A stretch of 64,000 nt of DNA, taken from assembly GCF_022427145.1 (NCBI RefSeq), contig NZ_JAKSXN010000002.1:62001-126000 (forward strand), in the 5' to 3' direction. The notes beneath the pieces were generated by a model. The model made no database searches and was not told where the DNA came from. It worked only from the letters and a program-made list of their open reading frames with translations. Origin of the DNA: Paenibacillus timonensis (lineage in GTDB: Bacteria; Bacillota; Bacilli; Paenibacillales; Paenibacillaceae). Positions within the stretch are counted from its first letter, which is position 1, and each line of letters starts with the position of its first letter. The position numbers were made by a program, and so were the translations under genes. Below, one piece after another: positions 17,346 through 27,426 of this stretch.

Positions 17346-19129
17346 GCCAACACCTCCTCCAGGCCGACGGACAGCATTCGGCTGAACCGCGACCCCGGGT
17401 CGGCAGCCAGCTCTTTGCGCGGTCCGTATTCCACGATTCGGCCGTTCTCCAGAATCAGGATCTGATCGGCGCGCTGCACGGTTGATAAACGGTGCGCGAT
17501 CATGATGCACGTTCGCGACTCCAGCAGCCGGCTAATGGCCGTCTCGATCCGGTTTTCGGTCAGCGGGTCGAGACGCGAGCTGGCTTCATCCAGAATGACC
17601 AACCCCGGGTTGGTCAGGAATACCCGGGCGAACGCAAGCAGCTGCGCTTCGCCGGCCGACAGGCTGCCCCCTCCGGAGGAAAGCACCGTATCCAGCCCGT
17701 CAGGCAACGCGGCGTACCACTCCTGCAACCCCAACTCCTTCAGCACGGCGATAATGTCCTCATCCCGAATGCTTTCATCAAACAAAGCCAGATTATCGCG
17801 GACGGTGCCTTCCATAATCTCGATGTTTTGGGTCACCATCGCTACCCCGCTGCGCAGCTCCTGCAGCTTGCAGCGGCGGATGTCGACTCCAGACAGCTCG
17901 ATCTTGCCTTGTTGGGGATCGTAGAAGCGCAGCAGCAGCCGCGCCAGCGTCGATTTGCCGCTGCCGGTGCGGCCCAGCAGGCCCAGCGTTTCCCCCGGCT
18001 TCAGCATCAAATCGAGATCATGCAGCGTCGGCTCCCCGTCTTCCTCGTAGGAGAACGTCATCCGGTCGAACTTCACGGATAACGCTCCCGGCGGCAACGG
18101 CGCACCCGGACCGTCGGTGATCCGCGGCTTCGTGTTCAGCAGGTCCCGGACGCGGATCAGGCTGGCGTCGGCTTTTTGCAGATCGTCCAGTTGGGTACGG
18201 ATCTTCTCGATCGGCTGGGCCAGCAGCTCCGTATAATAGAACACCAGATAAATCGAACCGATGGTCAGCTCGCCCCTTCTCCACAACCAAGCGCAAACCA
18301 GGAAGGCGGCGGCATTGCCCAGGGCGAACACCAGTATCGTTGTCCCCCACATCATGCCGAAGCCCAGCGAAGCGCGAATGCGTACCGGCAGCATCCGCCG
18401 GGCCATCGCATAGAAACGTTCCAGCACATAGCCGGCGGCTCCGTTCGCCCGGGTATCCTCGGTGCCTTCCAACTGCTCACCGATAAACCCGTAAAGCTCG
18501 GCATTTTGGGCCCGCCATTTGGTCCAGACCGGAACGGTAAACTGGCGAATCTTGCGGATGATAAAGATCGCGCCAACGACGAACAAACTCATCGCCGTGC
18601 CGATCCAGACGCTCTCGCGGAACAGCAGCACCAGGATGCCCGTCATTAACAGCAGATTGCCCAGCAGATGGATCAAGAAGCTCGAGAAAAAATGGGCAAG
18701 CGCGTTTACGTCGCCGTCCACCCTTTCGATCAACGCGCCGGAGGTGTTCGACTTATGGAACGACATATCCAGCGACAGGCAATGTTTGACGAGATCCGCC
18801 CGCAGCTTGTTCGTCGTGGTCCAGCCCAGGTTCTCGCTGAAGTAGGACGCGCAGACCGATACGAGCTGCTGCGCCAGGGAGAAGCCGATGAAGAGTCCCG
18901 CCGCGATATACAAGGGCTTCAGACTTCCTTCCCCCTGGGCGGTATCGATAAAATAACGAATGACCTGCGGGTTGATCAGTTGCAAGGTAATCGAGATCAA
19001 CAGCAACGCGGTCATTTTGAACAGCAGCTTCCGCTGCGTGAACACGTATTTCTCCAGCATCTCGCGGTAATGCCCCAGCGACCTCGTCCTTCGTTTGCCG
19101 CCTTGCGGCGTATAAGCTTGTTCTGCCAA
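17342..19129 (-). CDS. ABC exporter half-transporter A
   Basis: The product has 595 residues. The best start is TTG 19129, ten bases after AGGAGG. The longer frame (GTG 19150) runs through that ribosome binding site. Six membrane segments (about 30-310) precede an ATPase domain with Walker A GRTGSGKST, a signature altered to SLSAGEAQ, and Walker B LVILDEASSRLD with its catalytic Glu intact. With the partner's Asp variant this gives one full and one degenerate ATP site, the usual heterodimer pattern. The promoter holds a LexA-like box (19187-19200). Confidence 0.9.
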   Translation of the reverse strand: MAEQAYTPQGGKRRTRSLGHYREMLEKYVFTQRKLLFKMTALLLISITLQLINPQVIRYFIDTAQGEGSLKPLYIAAGLFIGFSLAQQLVSVCASYFSENLGWTTTNKLRADLVKHCLSLDMSFHKSNTSGALIERVDGDVNALAHFFSSFLIHLLGNLLLMTGILVLLFRESVWIGTAMSLFVVGAIFIIRKIRQFTVPVWTKWRAQNAELYGFIGEQLEGTEDTRANGAAGYVLERFYAMARRMLPVRIRASLGFGMMWGTTILVFALGNAAAFLVCAWLWRRGELTIGSIYLVFYYTELLAQPIEKIRTQLDDLQKADASLIRVRDLLNTKPRITDGPGAPLPPGALSVKFDRMTFSYEEDGEPTLHDLDLMLKPGETLGLLGRTGSGKSTLARLLLRFYDPQQGKIELSGVDIRRCKLQELRSGVAMVTQNIEIMEGTVRDNLALFDESIRDEDIIAVLKELGLQEWYAALPDGLDTVLSSGGGSLSAGEAQLLAFARVFLTNPGLVILDEASSRLDPLTENRIETAISRLLESRTCIMIAHRLSTVQRADQILILENGRIVEYGPRKELAADPGSRFSRMLSVGLEEVLA

Positions 19130-19186
19130 GGGCCAACCCCCTCCTGTCACGTCCGGTTACTAATATTCTCCAAATCATTTTATACA

Positions 19187-19200
19187 AAAACATATGTTCG
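19187..19200 (-). promoter_or_regulatory. LexA (SOS) box-like site in the ABC exporter promoter
   Basis: On the minus strand it reads CGAACATATGTTTT, matching the Gram-positive LexA consensus CGAACRNRYGTTYG except at the last base. It sits between TTGTAC and TAAAAT, a possible -35/-10 pair 17 bases apart, so LexA would cover the promoter. Thirteen bases are identical to the site at 40409-40422. Confidence 0.6.
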
Positions 19201-19220
19201 TACAAGCCGTTTATTTCATG

Positions 19221-19260
19221 CAAAAACCGCCCCGTTGTCTTGACAAGACATACGGGGCGG
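19221..19260 (-). terminator. Terminator of the glutamate synthase gene
   Basis: CCGCCCCGT (19227-19235) pairs with ACGGGGCGG (19252-19260), with an inner TGTCT/AGACA pairing. On the minus strand a run of T follows (A-run 19222-19226). It lies 37 bases beyond the gltB stop. Confidence 0.92.
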
Positions 19261-19296
19261 CCTTTTCCTTCATTCGGTCGCTATCGCTATAAAAAT

Positions 19297-22200
19297 TTAA
19301 TTGTTGCCGGCACGGGCCAGCTCGCGCGCGTTTGCCTCAAAGGCGGCCAACAGCGCGGCTTCGCCCTTCAAACCTTCGTCTTCCACTTTGCGGATTTGCT
19401 CCAGCATCCGCTTGTAGTCCTTCGGAATGACGCGGACGAACTTCGGCAGGTACTCGTTCCACCGGTCCAGCACCCGGCGTCCGACCGTACTGTCCGTGTA
19501 GAGGATGTGACGGCTGATGAACGTCCGCAGCTGATCCGCTTCCGCCGGCTCCTCCACCTTTTCCAGCAGCACCATTTCCAGGTTGCAACGGCTGGCGAAG
19601 TCCCCGCTCTCGTCGAGCACGTACGCAATCCCTCCGGACATCCCGGCCGCAAAGTTCCGGCCCGTTCCGCCCAGGACGACGACGCGTCCGCCGGTCATAT
19701 ATTCGCATCCGTGGTCGCCGACGCCTTCCACGACGACGTTGGCACCGGAGTTGCGCACCGCAAACCGTTCCCCGGCGATCCCGCGGATGTAAGCCTCCCC
19801 GCTCGTCGCGCCGTAAAACGACGTATTGCCGATGATGATGTTCTCCTCTGCGGCAAACGTGGCGCGCGGCGACGGCTTCACGATAACCTTGCCGCCGGAC
19901 AGCCCTTTACCGGTGTAGTCGTTCGCATCGCCTTCGACGGTGAGCGTCATGCCCTTCGGCACGAAGGCGCCGAAGCTTTGACCCGCCGAGCCTTCGAAAT
20001 GGAACGTAATCGTATCTTCAGGCAACCCCTGCTGCCCATAACGGCGGGTGACTTCGCTGCCCACGATCGTCCCGGTCGCCCGGTTCACGTTGCAGATCGG
20101 CAGCCGGGCGCTGACGGCTTCGCCGCGCTCCAGCGCAGGACGAGCCAGGCTCAGCAGCTGCGTCATATCCAGCGTCTCTTCCAGCCCATGGTTCTGTTGT
20201 TTCGTGCAGTAGCGGCTGCTGCCCTCCGGTAACTCCGGCGTATGCAACAGCGAGCTGAGATCGACGCCCGACTTTTTCCAATGATCGATTGCCTTGACCG
20301 TGTCCAGGCAATCGGTACGTCCGATCATCTCTTCCAAGGTGCGGAAGCCAAGCTCCGCCATCCATTCGCGCAGGTCCTCCGCCACGAACGTCATAAAGTT
20401 GACGACGTGCTGCGGATCGCCGGTGAAGTTTTTGCGCAGTTCCGGATTTTGCGTCGCAACGCCGACCGGGCAGGTATCCAGCTGGCAGACGCGCATCATG
20501 ATGCAGCCTACCGCCACCAGCGGCGCGGTCGAGAAGCCGTACTCCTCGGCACCGAGCAGAGCGGCAACGGCGAGGTCGCGGCCGTTCAGGATCTTGCCGT
20601 CGGTTTCCAGCACGACGCGGTCGCGCAGGTTGTTCAGCATCAGCGTTTGATGCGTTTCGGCCAGCCCCAGCTCCCAAGGCAGACCCGCGTGGCGGATCGA
20701 GCTTTGCGGCGAGGCCCCGGTTCCCCCGTCATAACCGCTGACCAGGATGACATCCGCACGGCCTTTGGCCACGCCGGCAGCGATCGTTCCGACGCCGGCC
20801 TCCGAGACCAGCTTCACGTTGATGCGGGCCCGCGGGTTGGCGTTCTTCAAGTCGTAAATCAGCTCCGCCAGGTCCTCGATCGAATAGATGTCATGGTGCG
20901 GAGGCGGCGATATCAAGCCAACCCCCGGCGTGGATCCGCGAACTTCCGCGACCCAAGGATACACCTTGCGGCCCGGCAGTTGGCCGCCTTCGCCCGGTTT
21001 AGCCCCCTGCGCCATCTTGATCTGGATTTCGTCGGCATTCACCAGATAATTCGACGTGACGCCAAAGCGTCCCGACGCCACCTGCTTGATCGCGCTGCGG
21101 CGCAGATCGCCGTTCGCGTCCGGCACGTAGCGCGCCGGATCCTCGCCGCCTTCACCGGTGTTGCTCTTGCCGCCGATGCGGTTCATCGCGATCGCGATCG
21201 TCTCGTGCGCTTCCTTGCTGATCGATCCGAAGGACATCGCCCCGGTCTTGAAACGGCGCATGATCGACGCCGCCGATTCCACTTCCTCAAGCGGCACTTT
21301 CGGTCCGACCGGCTTCAGCTCCAGCAAGGAGCGCAGGGTTAAATGCTTATTGTGTTCGCCTTGGACAAGCGCGGCGAACTTCTTATACAGCGGGTAATCC
21401 CCCGTCCGGACCGCCTGCTGCAGCACATGCACCGTCTGCGGGTTGAACAGATGCTCTTCCCCGCCGCTGCGCCACTGGTATTCCCCGATGGAATCCAGCA
21501 CCTTGTCGCTGCCGTCCTTGTCGGTGTACGCCCGGAAATGATGGGCCAGCGTTTCTGCCGCCACTTCCTTCAGGCCGATGCCCCCGATCCGCGACGGCGT
21601 CCAGGTGAAATAGCGGTCCACGAACGCCGGCTCTAGGCCAACCGCTTCGAAAATTTGCGCCCCGCGGTACGATTGGATCGTCGAGATGCCCATTTTGGAT
21701 AACGTTTTGACGACTCCTTTGGTCGCCGCTTTGATGAAGTTGTACACCGCCTTCTCATGCGAAACTCCCTGCAGCATCCGCTGGGCGATCATATCCTTCA
21801 GCGTTTCGAACGCAAGATACGGATTGACCGCGCTGACGCCGTAGCCGAGCAGCAGCGCAAAGTGGTGCACCTCTCGCGGTTCGCCCGACTCCAGCAGGAG
21901 GCTGACCTTGGTCCGCGTCTCCTCGCGGATGAGATGGTGATGCAGGCAAGACACGGCCAACAGTGCCGGGATGGCGGCGTTCTCCGCGTCCATGCCGCGG
22001 TCGGACAAGATCAGGATGTTATGGCCTTTGGCAATCACCCGATCGGCCGCTTCGCATAGCGTATCCAGCGCTTTGCGCAGCCCTTCCGCCCCTTCGGCAG
22101 CCGGGAACAAAATCGGGATCGTGATCGCTTTAAAGCCTGGCCGATGCAGGTGGCGGATTTTCGCGAAATCCTCATTGGACAGGATAGGCGAATCCAATCG

Positions 22201-23898
22201 GATTTGCCGGCAGCTCTCCGGCTCCGGCTGAAGCAGGTTGCGCTCCGGCCCGATCGTCGTTGCGGTCGAGGTGACCAACTCCTCGCGGATCGCATCGATC
22301 GGCGGGTTGGTGACCTGCGCAAACATCTGCTTGAAGTAGTTGTACAAGCGCTGCGGCTGCTCCGATAATACAGCGAGCGGCGCGTCGTAGCCCATCGAAG
22401 CGATATTTTCCTGGCCGGTCACGGCCATCGGTTCCAGCACCTTCCGCAGATCTTCATACGTATAACCAAACGCCATTTGGCGGCGGGCAATGTCTTCATG
22501 GCTTTCCGGCGGCAACTCTTTGGCTTCCGGCAGGTCCTCCAACTCGACGAGATGTTCGTTCAGCCACTCGCGGTAAGGATGCTCCTTAGCGATCGCCGAT
22601 TTCACTTCCTCGTCGGAAATGATCCGGCCTTCCCGCGTATCGACGAGCAGCATCCGGCCCGGGCGCAGCCGATCCTTGTAAAGCACGTCCTCCGCCGGAA
22701 TGTCGAGGACGCCGACCTCCGAGGAGAGGACGATCAAGTCGTCTTTCGTCACATAGTAACGCGACGGACGCAAGCCGTTCCGGTCCAGGATGGCCCCGAT
22801 CTGGATCCCGTCGGTAAAGCCCATCGCCGCAGGCCCGTCCCATGGCTCCATCATCGTGCTGTGATATTCGTAGAACGCTTGTTTCTCGGGGGCCATGTCT
22901 TCTCGGCCGACCCATGGCTCGGGCACCATCATCATGGCCACATGCGGCAAGGAGCGTCCGCTCAAGTACAGGAATTCGAAGGTGTTGTCGAACATGGCCG
23001 TATCCGAGCCGTCCGGATTGATCACCGGCTTAACCTTCTCCAAATCGTCGCCAAACGCTTCGCTCTGGAACATCGACTGGCGCGCATGCATCCAGTTCAC
23101 GTTGCCGCGCAGCGTATTGATCTCGCCGTTATGAATCATGAAGCGGTACGGATGCGCCCGCTCCCAGCTCGGGAACGTATTCGTGCTGAAGCGCGAATGC
23201 ACCATCGCAATGGCCGACTCCAACTTCTCGTCGCGCAAATCCAGGTAGAACTGACCCACCTGCTCCGTGGTCAGCATCCCTTTATATACGACCTTGCGGC
23301 AAGACAGGCTGGATACGTAAAAAGCATCCCCATGCTCCCCGCCGCTGTAGCGGATCGCGAGTTCGGCCCGGCGCCGGATCACGTACAGCTTGCGTTCAAA
23401 GTCCAAATCTTCCTTCAGATCCGCGGAGCGTCCGATGAATACCTGGCGGACGAACGGCTTCGCCGCTTTGGCCGATTGGCCCAGCATGTCATCGCGAGTA
23501 GGCACTGTGCGGAAACCGAGAACGCGTTGTCCTTCCGCCTCGGCGATGCGTACGAGCTCCTCCTCTTGCTCGGCTCGGGCCGATTCGTCATGCGGCAGGA
23601 ACAGCATACCGACGCCATACTGTCCCGCATCCGGCAGAGCGAATCCAAGCTTTGTCGCTTCGGCGGCAAAAAACCGATGCGGAATTTGCAGTAAAATACC
23701 TGCGCCGTCCCCCGAGTTCGGTTCGCTGCCCTGACCACCCCGGTGTTCCATGTTCGCCAGCATGGTCAGCGCCTGGCTGACGATCTCATGGGAGGCTTTC
23801 CCTTTGATGTGGGCGACGAAGCCCATGCCGCAAGCATCTTTTTCGAAAGCGGGATCGTAAAGTCCCTGCTTGGGAGGTATAACGGTATGTTTCATCAT
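19297..23898 (-). CDS. gltB: Glutamate synthase large subunit
   Basis: GltB makes glutamate from 2-oxoglutarate and the amide of glutamine. The product has 1533 residues from ATG 23898, with GAAAGG nine bases upstream. The class II amidotransferase nucleophile is Cys23 (KDACGMGF), exposed after removal of a short propeptide. The FMN/synthase domain includes [15 protein letters not shown]. The Fe-S cysteines lie in [15 protein letters not shown]. The C-terminal GXGXG beta-helix is also present ([31 protein letters not shown]). The small subunit gene gltD is not next to it and not in the window, so the partner must be encoded elsewhere. Confidence 0.97.
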   Translation of the reverse strand: MMKHTVIPPKQGLYDPAFEKDACGMGFVAHIKGKASHEIVSQALTMLANMEHRGGQGSEPNSGDGAGILLQIPHRFFAAEATKLGFALPDAGQYGVGMLFLPHDESARAEQEEELVRIAEAEGQRVLGFRTVPTRDDMLGQSAKAAKPFVRQVFIGRSADLKEDLDFERKLYVIRRRAELAIRYSGGEHGDAFYVSSLSCRKVVYKGMLTTEQVGQFYLDLRDEKLESAIAMVHSRFSTNTFPSWERAHPYRFMIHNGEINTLRGNVNWMHARQSMFQSEAFGDDLEKVKPVINPDGSDTAMFDNTFEFLYLSGRSLPHVAMMMVPEPWVGREDMAPEKQAFYEYHSTMMEPWDGPAAMGFTDGIQIGAILDRNGLRPSRYYVTKDDLIVLSSEVGVLDIPAEDVLYKDRLRPGRMLLVDTREGRIISDEEVKSAIAKEHPYREWLNEHLVELEDLPEAKELPPESHEDIARRQMAFGYTYEDLRKVLEPMAVTGQENIASMGYDAPLAVLSEQPQRLYNYFKQMFAQVTNPPIDAIREELVTSTATTIGPERNLLQPEPESCRQIRLDSPILSNEDFAKIRHLHRPGFKAITIPILFPAAEGAEGLRKALDTLCEAADRVIAKGHNILILSDRGMDAENAAIPALLAVSCLHHHLIREETRTKVSLLLESGEPREVHHFALLLGYGVSAVNPYLAFETLKDMIAQRMLQGVSHEKAVYNFIKAATKGVVKTLSKMGISTIQSYRGAQIFEAVGLEPAFVDRYFTWTPSRIGGIGLKEVAAETLAHHFRAYTDKDGSDKVLDSIGEYQWRSGGEEHLFNPQTVHVLQQAVRTGDYPLYKKFAALVQGEHNKHLTLRSLLELKPVGPKVPLEEVESAASIMRRFKTGAMSFGSISKEAHETIAIAMNRIGGKSNTGEGGEDPARYVPDANGDLRRSAIKQVASGRFGVTSNYLVNADEIQIKMAQGAKPGEGGQLPGRKVYPWVAEVRGSTPGVGLISPPPHHDIYSIEDLAELIYDLKNANPRARINVKLVSEAGVGTIAAGVAKGRADVILVSGYDGGTGASPQSSIRHAGLPWELGLAETHQTLMLNNLRDRVVLETDGKILNGRDLAVAALLGAEEYGFSTAPLVAVGCIMMRVCQLDTCPVGVATQNPELRKNFTGDPQHVVNFMTFVAEDLREWMAELGFRTLEEMIGRTDCLDTVKAIDHWKKSGVDLSSLLHTPELPEGSSRYCTKQQNHGLEETLDMTQLLSLARPALERGEAVSARLPICNVNRATGTIVGSEVTRRYGQQGLPEDTITFHFEGSAGQSFGAFVPKGMTLTVEGDANDYTGKGLSGGKVIVKPSPRATFAAEENIIIGNTSFYGATSGEAYIRGIAGERFAVRNSGANVVVEGVGDHGCEYMTGGRVVVLGGTGRNFAAGMSGGIAYVLDESGDFASRCNLEMVLLEKVEEPAEADQLRTFISRHILYTDSTVGRRVLDRWNEYLPKFVRVIPKDYKRMLEQIRKVEDEGLKGEAALLAAFEANARELARAGNN

Positions 23899-24226
23899 CT
23901 GACGCAACCTTTCTATTTAGAGGTAGTTCAAAACTTCATTAGCGAAATATAAATGGATCAGTCCCCATGCCTTGTCGCGATGCCGGATAAGCCCGGATCA
24001 AATCTTTCTTACTATTCTAACGGAAAATGTCATATCTGTTTTTGCATTATATTCTCTTTATTTTGCACTATTGATTAGAAATTTTAGGCCCGCTTGGGGA
24101 GGTTTTGCCACGAAAGCGTCACCATATGAAAAGGCGCCGTTGTCCTGCTTGGCTCTTTGCACCATTATCCCTTTCATTAAGGGTGCAAGATCAGGAACGT
24201 TACCTGGGGGACAGCATGCCTGATGC
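23899..24226. other. Intergenic region upstream of gltB
   Basis: These 328 bases contain no convincing gene. The part nearest gltB is AT-rich (for example ATTATATTCTCTTTATTTTGC at 24047 onward, in part) and should hold its promoter, but I cannot fix one. A 7-bp inverted repeat TTGCACC (24157-24163) with GGTGCAA (24182-24188) is present without a T-run. Confidence 0.4.
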
Positions 24227-24266
24227 AAAAAAAGAACCGCCCTCCGGATACTCGGAGAGCGGTTCT
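24227..24266 (-). terminator. Terminator of the yhgE-like gene
   Basis: AGAACCGC (24233-24240) pairs with GCGGTTCT (24259-24266), with an inner CTCCG/CGGAG pairing. Seven A on the left give a T-run in the minus-strand transcript. It lies 24 bases past the stop. Confidence 0.93.
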
Positions 24267-24289
24267 TGTAGATCTATTCAAGAAGGCGA

Positions 24290-26479
24290 TTAATGCGACT
24301 GGACGCTCAGGCTGGCTTCGGGACTGACGTCCGCGCTGCGTTCGTGGCGCAGGAAGTACACCAGCGTAATCGCCAGGAATACGACGCCGAACGCGGCCAG
24401 GAGGCCGATGTTTTCCCAAGCGATCGGCATATCGCCGGTCGAGATGACCGCTTTGAAGCCTTTGACGCTGTACGTCATCGGCAAGATCGGGTTGAAGGCT
24501 TTCATCCAGTTCGGAATCAGCTCAAGCGGGAAGGTCCCGGCGCTGGTCGTCAACTGGAAGATCAGCATCAGGATCGCCAGGAACCGTCCCGGGTTCTCCA
24601 GCCAGGTCACCAGGGCTTGAATGATGAACATGTAACACAAGCTGGTGATAAAGGCGAATAGATAGAAGAGCGGAACGCTCTTGACCTCAAGCCCAAGTCC
24701 GTACAGAACCAGCACAACCGCCAGCAAGGACTGGATCAAGCTCATGCCCGCAAAAGCCATCGAACGGCTGACGAAACGGTTCCAGCCGCTGGCTTCCGCT
24801 ACCGAGGTTCCCCGAACCGGTACAACCAGCGTCGAGATCAATGCCCCGACGAACAGGCCAAGCGACAAGAAGTAAGGGGCAAAGCCTGTGCCGTAGTTAG
24901 GCACCTCGTTAACCTTTTGCTCGTTGATTTCGATCGGCTCGGCATACATGTTCACGAGCGCGTCGGTCTTCTTCACGCCGGACGTTTGTTCGGCCGCATC
25001 GGTCAGCTTCGAGGCCAATTCGCCCAAACCTTCCGTCAGTTGATCCATGCCGTTCTTCAGCTCGCCCGCACCTGCATTCAGCTGCTTCGAGCCGTCAGCC
25101 AGCGTGCCAACACCGCCAGACAATTGCTCGACGCCGCCAAGCAGTTGTTTGGCGCCGGCGCTAAGCTGACCGGCACCGCTCGCGAGCTTCTGTCCGCCGG
25201 CTGCCGCTTCCGACAGCTTGCCGCCGAAGAGCTCAAGGCCGCTTGCCAGTTGCTCCTGGCCCGCATTCAGCTGCGTCGCGCCTTGCAGCAACTGCTCTTG
25301 GCCCGCCGTCAATTGCTGTCCTCCTTGGACCAACTGCTGCTGGGCGTTATGCAGGTTTTGGCTGCCTTGCAGCAGTTGCTGGTTCCCTTGGTGCAGCTGC
25401 TCGCTGCCTTGGGCCACCGCTTTGCTGGCGGCGATCAATTGCTGAACCGCAGCATTCTTCGCCAGCTCCGGATTGGCTTGGGCAAGCTGCTCCAGCCCTT
25501 GCGCCACGCCGGTTGCCCCTGCGGCCACTTTCGCGCTGCCTTGGACCGACGATTCCAATCCGGTTTGCAGCTGGGCGCTGCCTTGCTCGGACGCCTCTAA
25601 GCCGGCTTGCAGCTTCTTCGCGCCTTCCAGCGACGATTGAAGGCCGGCCTGCAGCTTCGTACCGCCTTGATGCGCCTCTTTTGCCCCATTCTCCAGCTGC
25701 TGATTTGCCGCTTCCAGCTGCGTCAAGCCGCCAGCCAAGCTGCCGGCCCCGGCTTTGACCTCATTGATGCCTTGGTACAGCGACTGCGTGCCCTTCTCCA
25801 GCGGCGCAACGCCATTCTCCAGTTTCATCGTGCCGTCGACCAGTTTGGCCAGATTTTCCTTCAGCTTCTTCGTCCCGTCATCAAGCTTCGCCGCCCCGTC
25901 GTTCAGGGTGCTGGCTCCGCTGCCGGCATCGCTGAGGCCGCCGGAGATCTTTTCCACTTGGTCGAACAAGGTTTCCGTATAAGCTTCCGTCACTTTGGCG
26001 GACACTTTCGATTTGATCTCCTTCACCGCCGTGCCGCCGATTTGCGCAGCTAGGAAGTTATATCCTTCGTTCGGCTCGAAGATCAGCTGTGCCGGCGACG
26101 GATTCTCATCCATCAGCGTGGTCGCCTGCGACGAGAAATTGTCCGGAATGACGATGGTCATGTAATAATCGTTGTTCTTCATCCCGGTTTCCGCTTGCTC
26201 GCGGGTCACGAATTTCCATTGGAAATCGTCGCTCTTCTTCAGCTCGGTCACGAGATCCTCGCCAACTTTGAGATCCTTGCCCTCATACTGCGCTCCCAGA
26301 TCCTCGTTCACCACCGCGACCGGCAGCTCGTTCATCTTCCCGTACGGATCCCAGAAGGCCGTCAGGAACATGCCGCTGTACAGAACGGGAATGAACAGCA
26401 CGACAAGAATCGGGATAAACACTTTAGGATTCTTGAAGGTAGCTCCCATATCCTTGAAAAATACGCTTAATGATTTCAT
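24290..26479 (-). CDS. yhgE: YhgE/Pip family membrane protein
   Basis: The product has 729 residues. One membrane segment near 20-40 is followed by an extracellular region and about five C-terminal membrane segments (about 545-715) of ABC-2 type. The extracellular part from about 185 to 510 is built from a quasi-repeat with the pattern G-x2-(K/Q)L-x2-G, rich in Gln, Ala, Gly and Leu (SGGVGTLADGSKQLNAGAG), predicted to form a long coiled rod. The family includes phage infection protein Pip and relatives of type VII secretion component EsaA. The TetR gene directly upstream is the usual neighbour and probable regulator. The transported substance, if any, is unknown. Confidence 0.9.
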   Translation of the reverse strand: MKSLSVFFKDMGATFKNPKVFIPILVVLFIPVLYSGMFLTAFWDPYGKMNELPVAVVNEDLGAQYEGKDLKVGEDLVTELKKSDDFQWKFVTREQAETGMKNNDYYMTIVIPDNFSSQATTLMDENPSPAQLIFEPNEGYNFLAAQIGGTAVKEIKSKVSAKVTEAYTETLFDQVEKISGGLSDAGSGASTLNDGAAKLDDGTKKLKENLAKLVDGTMKLENGVAPLEKGTQSLYQGINEVKAGAGSLAGGLTQLEAANQQLENGAKEAHQGGTKLQAGLQSSLEGAKKLQAGLEASEQGSAQLQTGLESSVQGSAKVAAGATGVAQGLEQLAQANPELAKNAAVQQLIAASKAVAQGSEQLHQGNQQLLQGSQNLHNAQQQLVQGGQQLTAGQEQLLQGATQLNAGQEQLASGLELFGGKLSEAAAGGQKLASGAGQLSAGAKQLLGGVEQLSGGVGTLADGSKQLNAGAGELKNGMDQLTEGLGELASKLTDAAEQTSGVKKTDALVNMYAEPIEINEQKVNEVPNYGTGFAPYFLSLGLFVGALISTLVVPVRGTSVAEASGWNRFVSRSMAFAGMSLIQSLLAVVLVLYGLGLEVKSVPLFYLFAFITSLCYMFIIQALVTWLENPGRFLAILMLIFQLTTSAGTFPLELIPNWMKAFNPILPMTYSVKGFKAVISTGDMPIAWENIGLLAAFGVVFLAITLVYFLRHERSADVSPEASLSVQSH

Positions 26480-26534
26480 TTTTGCTTTCTCTCCCCTTGG
26501 TGGCTTCTTTCTCTATTCTTTGGTTCGAAGTCGT

Positions 26535-27122
26535 TTAAACTTCCGGCGGAAGAAGCAAACCTCCCGCCAGAAAATCGCGGATAAACTCCTTGATCTGTTC
26601 TTTGCTTAGTGGCTTATTGTTTTTGTTCCAGTCCGACGTTAACGCGATATACAGCTTAAACACGACAAAGGCAACCAGCTTCGGATCAAACGGGCGGATC
26701 TCCTTCCTCCCGGCGGAACGGGACAGATGGCGCTCCAGATATTCCAGTATCGCGTTTTCGATCTGCTCCAGGCCCTCCCGAGCTTTGGGGGTGCCGAAGT
26801 CGCGCACTTCCTGGGACAACTTGATCAAGAGCTCATGCTCACTGCGGAACTCCAGCAGCGCGTCCATCGCCCGATGCAAGTTCTCGAAGAAAGGCTTCTC
26901 TTCGTCAATCTCCGGTTCGATGACCCGCTTCATCTCCGTGATCACGGAACGCAAAATTTCATCGAACAGCTCCTCTTTGTTCGTGAAGAAGGTGTAGATC
27001 GTTCCTTTAGCCACATTCGCAATTTTCGCCACATGGTCCATCGTCGTCGCTTTGTAGCCGAATAGGGCAAAGGACTTCTCCGCTGCTTCGACTACGAGTT
27101 TACGGCGATCTACCACAGCCAT
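26535..27122 (-). CDS. TetR-family transcriptional regulator
   Basis: The product has 195 residues from ATG 27122, eight bases after GGAGG. The helix-turn-helix is visible as GYKATTMDHVAKIANVAKGT followed by IYTFFTNKEELF. The C-terminal ligand domain is unassigned. It lies upstream of, and in the same direction as, the yhgE-like gene (55-base gap), the arrangement of B. subtilis yhgD-yhgE, so it probably controls that operon and itself through the inverted repeat at 27170-27198. The inducer is unknown. Confidence 0.92.
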   Translation of the reverse strand: MAVVDRRKLVVEAAEKSFALFGYKATTMDHVAKIANVAKGTIYTFFTNKEELFDEILRSVITEMKRVIEPEIDEEKPFFENLHRAMDALLEFRSEHELLIKLSQEVRDFGTPKAREGLEQIENAILEYLERHLSRSAGRKEIRPFDPKLVAFVVFKLYIALTSDWNKNNKPLSKEQIKEFIRDFLAGGLLLPPEV

Positions 27123-27169
27123 CCTTTTCACCTCCCTGCGTTGGAATCATCGATAAACATTCCGGCCGA

Positions 27170-27205
27170 AAATGACTAAAATTCAATTTCGGTCATTTGG
27201 TCATT
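27170..27205 (-). promoter_or_regulatory. Inverted repeat, probable TetR operator
   Basis: AAATGAC (27170-27176) and GTCATTT (27192-27198) form a dyad, followed by a further GGTCATT (27199-27205). It lies 48 bases upstream of the regulator start, where an autoregulatory TetR site is expected. It also lies about 220 bases before the divergent glycosyltransferase gene. Confidence 0.5.
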
Positions 27206-27426
27206 CCCTACTTTACTCCTCCCGCATCCGAAATGCAAGATGTTTTTTCAGGATTTTTCATTCTTTTTCACTAGCTTGTTCCAGGCCTCGCCGCACCTTG
27301 CTGCTCCCCGACCTAAGTCCAGTCGGCGCACCCGTCCCCAGCCTCTTTAAGCCGGCATATAAACAACATAAACTTAGTATCAGGAGCAATGAAACGGAAC
27401 GATCCTTGGGAGCAGGTGAAAAAATC

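Noticed and set aside
15507-19129. ABC exporter as transporter for the NHLP peptide
   Set aside because: Neither half has an N-terminal C39 peptidase domain, and the genes are 18 kb away under a different promoter.
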